From contig CAZJCW010000044.1 of assembly GCA_964544365.1 (NCBI GenBank), forward strand, positions 1-22,516: a stretch of 22,516 nucleotides of DNA. The letters are read 5' to 3'. Numbering within the stretch: the stretch's first letter is position 1; each line of letters opens with the position of its first letter. Below the pieces are notes generated by a model, which worked only from the letters and a program-made list of their open reading frames with translations, was not told the origin of the DNA and ran no database searches. Made by a program: the position numbers and the translations under genes. This document shows positions 7,117 through 14,227 of the stretch, piece by piece. Source of the stretch: Alsobacter sp964544365. GTDB taxonomy: Bacteria; Pseudomonadota; Alphaproteobacteria; Rhizobiales; Beijerinckiaceae.

Positions 7117-8637
7117 ATGACCGCTGCCGAAACCCCGCGCGCCATCCGCATCGCCGTCCTCGCCATGGGCGGCGAGGGCGGGGGCGTTCTCGCGGACTGG
7201 ATCGTGAGCCTTGCGGAGCACGGCGGTTACATCGCGCAGACGACGTCGGTCCCCGGCGTCGCGCAGCGCACCGGTGCGACGATCTACTACCTCGAACTGT
7301 TCCCCCGTGCGGCGGCCGAGGCCGCGGGCCGTGCGCCGGTGCTCGCCATGATGCCGGTGCCGGGCGACGTCGACATCGTGGTCGCCTCGGAGCTGATGGA
7401 AGCCGGCCGCGCGGTCCAGCGCGGCATCGTCACGCCCGACCGCACCGCGCTCATCGCCTCCACCCATCGTGTCTTCGCCATGACGGAACGTCTCGCTCTC
7501 GGCGACGGCCGTGTCGACGAAGCCGCGTTGCGCGACGCCTGTCGGACCGCGGCACAGCGCTATGTCGCCTTCGACATGGCGGCCCTCGCCGAGCGCGCGG
7601 GCAGCGTCATCAGCGCGGTGATGTTCGGTGCCCTCGCCGGCGCCGGTGTCCTCCCGTTCGACAGGGCCGCTTTCGAGGCGACGATCGAGCGTGGTGGGGT
7701 CGGCGTCGCGGCCTCGAAGCGAGCCTTCGGCCTGGGCTACGACGTGGCGCAGGGCCGCGAGCCCGCCCCGGTCGCCGAGCCCCCCGCGAAAGCCGTCGCG
7801 CCGCCGCCTGCACCCGGTGTTCCTGCGCTCGTCGCTGAGGCGGAACGGACCTTTCCGGCCGCCGCGCTGGACATCATCCGGCAGGGCGTCGCAAGGCTGG
7901 TGGACTATCAGGACGAGGCCTATGCCAGGCTCTACCTCGACCGGCTCCGGCCTGTCGCCGAGGCCGATGGCGGCAAGGGCGATGGCCAGTGGATATTGCT
8001 GGCGGAAGCCGCTCGCCATCTCGCCCTGGGCATGGCCTACGAGGATACGATCCGCGTCGCGGAACTGAAGATCCGTGCCTCGCGGTTCGAGCGCGTCGCC
8101 CAGGAAGTCCAGCTGAAGGATGGGCAGATCCTCGAGATCGCCGAGTTCCTGCATCCACGCCTGCAGGAGATTGCCGAGACGGTGCCGGCGCCGCTGGGCC
8201 GCATGCTGCTGAAGGACGGCCCCCTGCGCCGACTGGTGGAGCGGCTCACCGCCTCGGGCCGGATCGTCAAGACAACGAGCATCCGCGGGTTCCTCCAGCT
8301 CTACCTCGTGGCAAGCCTCAAGCCATGGAGGCGCAAGTCGCTGCGCTACGAGGTCGAGCAGGTTCATCTCGAATCGTGGCTCGCCCGCCTCTGCGGCATC
8401 GCCGCGCGGGACTACGGCCTCGCCGTCGAGTTCGCCGAGGTCCGCAACCTCGTGAAGGGCTACGGCGACACGCACGCCCGCGGGAAGGCGAATTTCGAAC
8501 GCATCGTCGCCCTGCTGGACCCGGTCGCGGGCCAGCCGCAACCGGCGCGGGTGCTTGCTGAACTCAGGGCCGCCGCCCTCGCCGACGAGACCGGCGGCAA
8601 GCTCACCGAGACCGTCGGAAAACTGGGACTAGCTTGA
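7117..8637 (+). CDS. iorB: Indolepyruvate oxidoreductase beta-type subunit with long C-terminal domain
   Basis: A 506-residue protein. The first about 190 residues form the pyruvate ferredoxin/flavodoxin oxidoreductase gamma-type domain: MGGEGGGVLADWIVSLAEHG near residue 17, followed by TTSVPGVAQRTGATIYY. This domain partners the TPP subunit in completing the CoA-dependent step. After a Pro/Ala linker (about 208-232) comes a roughly 260-residue alpha-helical region like the extra domain (DUF6537 type) of large bacterial indolepyruvate oxidoreductases. It makes the protein over twice as long as the archaeal IorB of about 200 residues. The ATG at 7117 fits the domain start better than the upstream in-frame start at 7078, which lies inside iorA. 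It is tightly linked to iorA and sits 35 bases before the first solute-binding protein gene. Confidence 0.88.
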   Translation: MTAAETPRAIRIAVLAMGGEGGGVLADWIVSLAEHGGYIAQTTSVPGVAQRTGATIYYLELFPRAAAEAAGRAPVLAMMPVPGDVDIVVASELMEAGRAVQRGIVTPDRTALIASTHRVFAMTERLALGDGRVDEAALRDACRTAAQRYVAFDMAALAERAGSVISAVMFGALAGAGVLPFDRAAFEATIERGGVGVAASKRAFGLGYDVAQGREPAPVAEPPAKAVAPPPAPGVPALVAEAERTFPAAALDIIRQGVARLVDYQDEAYARLYLDRLRPVAEADGGKGDGQWILLAEAARHLALGMAYEDTIRVAELKIRASRFERVAQEVQLKDGQILEIAEFLHPRLQEIAETVPAPLGRMLLKDGPLRRLVERLTASGRIVKTTSIRGFLQLYLVASLKPWRRKSLRYEVEQVHLESWLARLCGIAARDYGLAVEFAEVRNLVKGYGDTHARGKANFERIVALLDPVAGQPQPARVLAELRAAALADETGGKLTETVGKLGLA

Positions 8638-8672
8638 ACAAAGACGTCGACAACCATTCGCTGGAGGGACCC

Positions 8673-10232
8673 ATGACGACTTCATTCGACCGCCGATCCA
8701 TACTGAGGCTGGGAGCCGGAGCCGGTGCGCTGGCCACGCTCGGCGTTCCCGCCACCGTCCTCGCCCAGGCCGCAGCCAAGGGCCAGCTGACGATCGCCTT
8801 CCCGGCCGACGTGCCGACGTGGGATCCCAACGCCCGCTCGCTGGCTGCCGTCCAGTCGCTCTACAAGTGCGTCTTCGACCAGCCGCTGACCCAGAACCCC
8901 GACATCAGCGTGCGTCCGGCGCTCGTCACCAAGTGGGGCTATGTCGACGACAAGAGCCTGTCTCTCGGCCTCGACTTCCGGTCCGACGTCGTCTTCCACG
9001 ACGGCTCGCCCATGACGGCGGCCGACTTCCGCTATTCCTTTTTCGAGCGTCCGCGCGCGCCGGTTCCGGAGGGTGGCCGCAAGCTCGATACCAGCTTCAT
9101 CTGGCAGAAGATCAAGGACATCGAGGTCGTCTCGCCGACGCGCGCCATCGTCCACTTCACCGATCCGATGCCGTCCGCCGTCGCCTGGATGTACTTCCTG
9201 ACGAGCTACGTCGTGCCGAAGGCCTATGTCGAGCGCGTCGGCCTCGACGGCTTCCAGAAGGCGCCCGTCGGCTCCGGCCCCTACAGGCTCGTCGAGTACC
9301 AGCAGGGCGCCCGCGCCGTGCTCGAGGCCAACGACAAGTACTGGGACGGCAAGCCGGCCATCGCCCGCATCACGGTGGAACTCGTGCGTGACCCGACGGC
9401 CCGCGTCGCGGCGATCGAGTCGCGCCGGGTCGACTGCGCCATCGACGTGCCGGTGCGCGAGGCGCAGCGTCTCGCCAGCGTGCCCGGTCTCGTCAGCAAC
9501 ATCGACGCGATCGCGGACATCACCCTGCTTCAGATCACGAAGAACGGCGGGTTCGCCGACGATCGCGTTCGCCTCGCGGCGCATCACGCGATCAACAAGG
9601 AGGCGATTTCGCGCGCCCTCTTCGGCGGAGCCGCAAAGCCGATTTCCGTACCCGCCGCGCACGGCACATCCGGCTATCCGGAGGACTTCGTGTTCCCGTT
9701 CTCGGAAGAGAAGGCGGTCGCGCTGCTGAAGGAGGTCGGCCACGGGCCGCAGAACCCGATCAAGATCAAGTTCGCCTCTCCCAACGGCGCCTTCCCGAAC
9801 GACTTCGACGCCGCGCGCGCCATCGTGCAGATGTGGAAGAAGGTCGGCATCGACGCGGAGCTGGAGACGATCGAACTGTCCACCTACCAGGAGCGGTTGC
9901 GCGCCGGCACGCTGCCCGAGGCGACCTACTTCTCCTGGGGCAACTCGGCCGGCGATCCCGAGCTCTATGGCGGGTATCTGCTCAATCCGAAGTCGATCTT
10001 CTCGGCCTTCAAGACGGAAGACCTCGCCCCGAAGATCCAGCCGCTGCTGGTCGAAATGGACGAGAAGAAGCGCATCCAGGGCTACAAGGATGCCCATCGC
10101 TATGCAGCCGAGAAGGGATACACGATCCCGCTCTACCAGACGGTCAAGACCGTGGTTCACGTGAACACGCTCAACACGACGAAGTTCGCGAACGGTCTGG
10201 TGCTGCCGCAGGGATGGTCCTTCAAGGCCTGA
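8673..10232 (+). CDS. ABC transporter solute-binding protein, family 5 (module 1)
   Basis: A 519-residue periplasmic binding protein of the peptide/opine/nickel family (SBP_bac_5). The N-terminus has a Tat signal, DRRSILRLGAGAGALATLG, with likely cleavage after VLAQA, so it is predicted to be exported folded. QLTIAFPADVPTWDPNARSL, KSLSLGLDFRSDVVFHDGSP and GSGPYRLVEYQQG are typical class segments. The ATG at 8673 follows GGAGGG at good distance; an in-frame TTG at 8634 overlaps the iorB stop and is less likely. It heads a module with two permeases and a fused ATPase. Its closeness to iorB (35 bases) suggests that it imports the substrate of the upstream enzymes. The ligand cannot be read from sequence: this family binds di- and oligopeptides, opines, sugars, nickel chelates and others. 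Confidence 0.93.
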   Translation: MTTSFDRRSILRLGAGAGALATLGVPATVLAQAAAKGQLTIAFPADVPTWDPNARSLAAVQSLYKCVFDQPLTQNPDISVRPALVTKWGYVDDKSLSLGLDFRSDVVFHDGSPMTAADFRYSFFERPRAPVPEGGRKLDTSFIWQKIKDIEVVSPTRAIVHFTDPMPSAVAWMYFLTSYVVPKAYVERVGLDGFQKAPVGSGPYRLVEYQQGARAVLEANDKYWDGKPAIARITVELVRDPTARVAAIESRRVDCAIDVPVREAQRLASVPGLVSNIDAIADITLLQITKNGGFADDRVRLAAHHAINKEAISRALFGGAAKPISVPAAHGTSGYPEDFVFPFSEEKAVALLKEVGHGPQNPIKIKFASPNGAFPNDFDAARAIVQMWKKVGIDAELETIELSTYQERLRAGTLPEATYFSWGNSAGDPELYGGYLLNPKSIFSAFKTEDLAPKIQPLLVEMDEKKRIQGYKDAHRYAAEKGYTIPLYQTVKTVVHVNTLNTTKFANGLVLPQGWSFKA

Positions 10233-10252
10233 GCCCCCTGGGCGCGAAGCGA

Positions 10253-10279
10253 CAGGCGGCGCTGTTTCGGCGCCGCCTG
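10253..10279 (+). terminator. Stem-loop after the module 1 binding-protein gene
   Basis: A perfect 10-bp stem, CAGGCGGCGC (10253-10262) with GCGCCGCCTG (10270-10279), seven-base loop TGTTTCG, followed by ATTCTTTCTCC. The pyrimidine-rich, moderately T-rich trail makes it the most terminator-like element in the window. Lying between the binding-protein gene and its permease, it probably acts as a leaky terminator or a 3' stabiliser that raises binding protein over membrane components, as known for many ABC operons. Confidence 0.6.
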
Positions 10280-10311
10280 ATTCTTTCTCCCGCTGCGGAA
10301 TTCGCCGGCCG

Positions 10312-11331
10312 ATGAGTCGAATTGCCCTCCAGTTGCTGTTTCGGCGCACGCTGCTCGCCATTCCGATCCTGCTCTGCGTCTCGGCGCTGGTGTTCGGCAT
10401 CCTGCGGCTTCTGCCCGCCGATCCGATCGCGATGTCGCTGCCGCCCGGCGCGACAGCGGCGGATTTCGAGAAGCTGCGCCAGTCCTTCGGCCTGGACCGC
10501 TCGATCCCGGAACAATATGCGATCTGGCTGGGCCGCCTCGTAACGGGCGACCTGGGCACCTCGATCTATTTCCGCCGCGACGTCGGGGATCTGATCGCGA
10601 AGGCGTTGCCCGCAACGCTTGAACTGGTGCTGCTGGGTCTCATGCTGGGCGTCGCCATCGGCATTGTCGGCGGGCTCGCCATGTTCGCGTGGCGGGGCCG
10701 GGCCGGCGAGCAGGTCCTCGACCTCGGCACCACGAGCCTGATGGCGATCCCGGAATTCCTCTGGGCCATCCTGCTGATCCTGGCATTCGGCGTCGCGTTG
10801 CCCATCCTGCCCTTCATCGGCCGCCTGAGCCCCGACCTTGTGCTGCCGCGGAACGTCACCGGCTTCCTGCTGCTCGACAGCGTGTTGACCGGGAACGTCC
10901 GTGTGCTCGGCAGCGCGCTGTGGCACATGGTCCTGCCGGCCTTCGCGCTGGCCATCGGCGTCGCGCCGCTGGTCATGCGCGTGCTGCGTTCGTCGCTGCT
11001 CGACGTCATCCAGGAGGACTACGTCACGCAGGCGCGGCTGCGGGGCATCTCCGAGCGTGCGATCCTCGTGCGCCACGCGCTCAAGAACGCGGCCTTGCCG
11101 ACGATCAGCCTGATCGGCGTCCAGGGCGGGTTCATGTTCGGCGGCACCGTGCTCGTGGAGATGATCTTCGCCTATCCCGGCCTCGGCAATCTCATGGTGG
11201 ACGCGGTGCGCAACCACGACCTGCCGGTGATCCAGGCGGTCGGCCTCGTCTATTGCGTGCTCGTCCTCGGCATCAACGCGATCGTCGACGTCGTCTATCT
11301 GGCGGCCAATCCGAAGCTGAGGGTTGCATGA
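10312..11331 (+). CDS. ABC transporter permease, DppB/GsiC type (module 1)
   Basis: A 339-residue inner-membrane permease of the peptide-type ABC importers. It opens with a hydrophobic helix (LLAIPILLCVSALVFGILRL), carries the family's LPPGATAADFEKLRQSFGLD periplasmic segment, and has the cytoplasmic EAA coupling loop DYVTQARLRGISERAILVRH, followed by LKNAALPTISLIGVQGGFMF and VEMIFAYPGLGNLM. The end, YLAANPKLRVA, departs from the usual LDPRI ending but the length is normal. It pairs with the DppC-type protein to form the channel. Its stop overlaps the next ATG in ATGA. The ribosome site is weak, which fits lower output than the binding protein. Confidence 0.93.
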   Translation: MSRIALQLLFRRTLLAIPILLCVSALVFGILRLLPADPIAMSLPPGATAADFEKLRQSFGLDRSIPEQYAIWLGRLVTGDLGTSIYFRRDVGDLIAKALPATLELVLLGLMLGVAIGIVGGLAMFAWRGRAGEQVLDLGTTSLMAIPEFLWAILLILAFGVALPILPFIGRLSPDLVLPRNVTGFLLLDSVLTGNVRVLGSALWHMVLPAFALAIGVAPLVMRVLRSSLLDVIQEDYVTQARLRGISERAILVRHALKNAALPTISLIGVQGGFMFGGTVLVEMIFAYPGLGNLMVDAVRNHDLPVIQAVGLVYCVLVLGINAIVDVVYLAANPKLRVA

Positions 11332-12203
11332 CCCCGCGCGCACGCGCCACGGTGCGGCGGTGCCTGCGTGATCCGCGCGTGATCGCAGGCTCGCTTCTGG
11401 CCCTGCTCGTGGCCGGCGTCGCCCTTTTCGCGCCGTGGCTGGCGCCGCACGATCCGCAGGAGCAGGACCTGCTCAACACGCTCCTGCCGCCCATGTGGCT
11501 CGCCGGCGGCGATGCCGCCTACCCGCTGGGCACGGACACGCTCGGGCGGTGCATCCTCTCCCGCCTGTTCCACGGCGCCCGCATCGCGCTCTATGTCGGC
11601 GTTGTCGCCGCCACCGGCGCGATGGTGCTGGGCACGGTCCTGGCACTGGTTGCCGGGTATTTCGGCGGCTGGATCGACTGGGCCATCGGACGTCTCGTCG
11701 ATGTGTGGATGGCGTTTCCGCCGGTGATCCTCGCGCTGATCCTGCTCGTGGGGATGGGCGCGGGCGTCAACAAGGTGATCCTGGCCATCGTCCTCATCGA
11801 CTGGACGCGGTTCTGCCGCGTCATCCGCTCCGAGGTCCTCGTCGTGCGCCGTCGCGACTACGTGGCGGCCGCCCGGCTGTCGGGCTTCACGCATGTCCAG
11901 ACCATCGTGAAGGAGGTCCTCCCGGCCGTGACGCCGCTGGTCATCACGCTGTTCAGCCTGGAGATGGGCATCGCCGTCATCGTCGAGGCCATCATGTCCT
12001 TTGTCGGTCTTTCGGTGGAGCCCGACGTCGCCGCCTGGGGCGTCATGATCGCGGACGCCCGGACCACGATGAACCAGGCCCCCTGGGGCGTCGTCGCGCC
12101 GGTGCTGGCGATCTTCGTCACCGTTCTGGCCTTCAACCTGCTGGGCGATGGCCTGCGCCGCGCACTCGACGCCCGCCTCGTCACCAGCCGGGGAGAGGCC
12201 TGA
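11328..12203 (+). CDS. ABC transporter permease, DppC type (module 1)
   Basis: A 291-residue second permease of module 1. The N-terminal helix (VIAGSLLALLVAGVALFAPW) is followed by APHDPQEQDL and the family segment PLGTDTLGRCILSRLFHGAR, where relatives usually have GRD instead of GRC. The EAA loop is RRDYVAAARLSGFTHVQTIV, and FVGLSVEPDVAAWGVMI is the conserved late segment, ending LGDGLRRALDARL. Start and stop overlap both neighbours (ATGA upstream, TGATG downstream), and GAGGG precedes the start. It forms the heterodimeric channel with the DppB-type protein and contacts one half of the fused ATPase. Confidence 0.93.
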   Translation: MTPRARATVRRCLRDPRVIAGSLLALLVAGVALFAPWLAPHDPQEQDLLNTLLPPMWLAGGDAAYPLGTDTLGRCILSRLFHGARIALYVGVVAATGAMVLGTVLALVAGYFGGWIDWAIGRLVDVWMAFPPVILALILLVGMGAGVNKVILAIVLIDWTRFCRVIRSEVLVVRRRDYVAAARLSGFTHVQTIVKEVLPAVTPLVITLFSLEMGIAVIVEAIMSFVGLSVEPDVAAWGVMIADARTTMNQAPWGVVAPVLAIFVTVLAFNLLGDGLRRALDARLVTSRGEA

Positions 12204-14068
12204 TGTCCGCGACAGCCGCGATGCCCGGCGCCCCCGTGCTGGAAGCGCGCGGCCTTACCGTGTCGATGCGTGGGATCGAGGTCCTGCGTGACCTCTCCTT
12301 CTCGGTGAAGCCCGGCGAGGTGCTCGGTCTCGTGGGAGAATCGGGCGCCGGGAAGAGCATGATCGGCCGCGTCATCGGCCGCAATCTTCCCGGTGGCTTC
12401 GGCGTGACCGGTGGCAGCCTCGTCTTCGACGGACGCGACCTCGTCGGCCTGGCCGCGGAGCCGTTGCGCGCACTGCTGGGCGACCGCATCGCCTTCATCC
12501 CGCAGGAGCCCCTGACGGCCCTCAACCCGGTCCTGACGATCGGCCAGCAGTTCGGCGAGCATCTGGAACGGCTGGGGGTCACACGCGCGGCCCGTCGCGA
12601 CCGCATCAGGGCCGCGCTGGCTGATGTCCGGCTTCGCGACCCCGACGCGCTGCTCGACCTCTACCCCTTCCAGCTGTCCGGCGGCATGTGCCAGCGGGTG
12701 CTGATCGCGATGGCCTTCGCCAGCGAGCCGTCCCTGATCGTCGCCGACGAGCCGACGACCGCGCTCGACGTCAGCACGCAGGCGCATATCGTCCAGATCA
12801 TCCGGGGGATGCAGCGCGATCACCGCACGTCGCTGCTCTTCATCACGCATGACCTGCGGCTGGCGAGCCGCGTCTGCGACGAAATCCTCGTCCTGTATGC
12901 CGGAGACATCGTCGAGCAGGGTCCGGCCCGCGAGGTGTCGGAGCGACCCCGCCACCCCTATACGCGCGCCCTGCAGGCGTCGAACCCGCCGCTGGGAGGC
13001 ACGAGGCGCCGGCTCGCGACCCTGCCGGACCAGATGCCGGGGATCGGCAGCTTCGCGTCGCTTCCCGGCTGCCGCTTCGCGCCGCGCTGCCCGATCCGCG
13101 ACGAAGGCTGCGCCGCCGGGGTTCCGGCGCTGCGCGAAGTGGGACCGCGCCACCGTGTCCGCTGCACCCCGGCTTGCCTCTCCGATGCCCGCGGCCTCTT
13201 GCCGGGCGAGCCCCTTCCCTCGTTCCGGATCCCGGGCGGCGAGCCGGTCCTGCGGGTCGAGGATGCGTGGAAGCATTATGCCGGCAAGCGGGACTGGCTC
13301 GGCCGCCGGCGCCCCGGCCTCGATGCCGTCAAGGGCGCCACGGTGTCCGTCGCTCCGGGCGAGTTCGTCGGCATCGTCGGCGAGTCCGGTTCCGGCAAGA
13401 GCACCCTGGCCCGACTGGTGATGGGTCTCGAGGACGCGACCTCGGGGCGGATCCTGGTCGATGGCGTCGATGTCACGGCCAATGCGGCCGACGCCCGCCG
13501 CATCCGCCTGGGCGCACTGCAGATGGTGTTCCAGGATCCGCAGTCGGCGCTCAATCCGCGCCGCCCGGTGGAACGCCTCGTCACGCAGGTCATGGAGGCC
13601 GGCGACGGCGCGGCCGATGCCGAACGGCTCTCGCGCGCCAAGGCCCTGATGCGCGAGACGGGCCTTCCGGCCGACCTGCTCGACCGCTATCCCTCCCAGC
13701 TCTCCGGCGGACAGAAGCAGCGGGTGAACATCGCCCGCGCCCTCTGCGTCACGCCGCGCCTGCTGGTCGCCGACGAGATCGTCTCCGGCCTCGACGTCTC
13801 CGTCCAGGCCCAGATCCTGAACCTTCTGCTCGACCTTCGCGAGACGCGCGGAATCGGGCTGCTCTTCATCTCCCATGACCTGGCGGTGGTCCGCTACCTG
13901 TGCTCTCGCGTGCTCGTCATGCGCAATGGCGAGGTGGTGGAGGAAGGCGCGACGGAGGCCGTGCTCGGAGATCCCCGGCATCCCTACACGCGTTCTCTCG
14001 TCGCGGCGGTCCCGCCGGAGGATATGGACGCACCCTGGCCTCCGCCCGCACCGGCGGAAAGTGTCTGA
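12203..14068 (+). CDS. Fused DppD-DppF-type ABC ATPase (module 1)
   Basis: A 621-residue protein with two nucleotide-binding domains in one chain. Domain 1: Walker A GESGAGKS (about residue 45), signature LSGGMCQRV (about 158), Walker B LIVADEPTTALD (about 178). Then comes the oligopeptide-transporter Cys segment GCRFAPRCPIRDEGC (about 289). Domain 2: Walker A GESGSGKST (about 392), signature LSGGQKQRV (about 499), Walker B LLVADEIVSGLD (about 518), with Ile where most relatives have Pro; the catalytic Glu is kept. Unlike module 2, the second half lacks a C-terminal Cys segment and stops in a short Pro-rich tail. The start ATG overlaps the permease stop by one base, behind a GGGGAGAGG ribosome site. 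It energises import through the two module 1 permeases. Confidence 0.94.
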   Translation: MSATAAMPGAPVLEARGLTVSMRGIEVLRDLSFSVKPGEVLGLVGESGAGKSMIGRVIGRNLPGGFGVTGGSLVFDGRDLVGLAAEPLRALLGDRIAFIPQEPLTALNPVLTIGQQFGEHLERLGVTRAARRDRIRAALADVRLRDPDALLDLYPFQLSGGMCQRVLIAMAFASEPSLIVADEPTTALDVSTQAHIVQIIRGMQRDHRTSLLFITHDLRLASRVCDEILVLYAGDIVEQGPAREVSERPRHPYTRALQASNPPLGGTRRRLATLPDQMPGIGSFASLPGCRFAPRCPIRDEGCAAGVPALREVGPRHRVRCTPACLSDARGLLPGEPLPSFRIPGGEPVLRVEDAWKHYAGKRDWLGRRRPGLDAVKGATVSVAPGEFVGIVGESGSGKSTLARLVMGLEDATSGRILVDGVDVTANAADARRIRLGALQMVFQDPQSALNPRRPVERLVTQVMEAGDGAADAERLSRAKALMRETGLPADLLDRYPSQLSGGQKQRVNIARALCVTPRLLVADEIVSGLDVSVQAQILNLLLDLRETRGIGLLFISHDLAVVRYLCSRVLVMRNGEVVEEGATEAVLGDPRHPYTRSLVAAVPPEDMDAPWPPPAPAESV

Positions 14069-14227
14069 AACCGGACGATTCATGTCGCCTTGAGGCAAGG
14101 CACCCGAACGGACCGACGAGCTTGAGCGAACAGCTTGTCGGGCCGTTCATCAATGCTACGCTGGCCCATCAAGGGTTTCGCCACGACCGGGCCGAGCCCT
14201 GCAACAACCGGAACCGGGAGGGGTTTC
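14069..14227. other. Intergenic region between the two transporter modules
   Basis: About 159 bases without a gene. It contains a small hairpin, GCCTTG-AGG-CAAGGC (14087-14101), and the long inverted repeat at 14106-14148 described separately, then a GGGAGGGG ribosome site just before the next start. No convincing -35/-10 pair is visible: TTGTCG at 14135-14140 with TACGCT about 16 bases later is too poor to call. This is still the likeliest place for an end of transcript 1 and a separate promoter for module 2. Confidence 0.5.
14106..14148. repeat. 17-bp imperfect inverted repeat / stem-loop
   Basis: GAACGGACCGACGAGCT (14106-14122) and AGCTTGTCGGGCCGTTC (14132-14148) are inverted copies matching at 15 of 17 positions, separated by nine bases. 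As RNA this gives a 17-position stem with one A-G mismatch and one G-U wobble. No T-run follows (ATCAATGC), so it could be a factor-assisted terminator, a transcript-end stabiliser, or a dyad operator for module 2. Sequence alone does not decide between them. Confidence 0.6.

Noticed and set aside
8634..8672. TTG start at 8634 for the first solute-binding protein
   Set aside because: The ATG at 8673 has a GGAGGG site and puts the Tat signal close to the N-terminus as expected.
14135..14163. Possible promoter, TTGTCG with TACGCT before the second solute-binding protein gene
   Set aside because: The -35 lies inside the inverted repeat arm and the -10 is weak; not enough for a feature.
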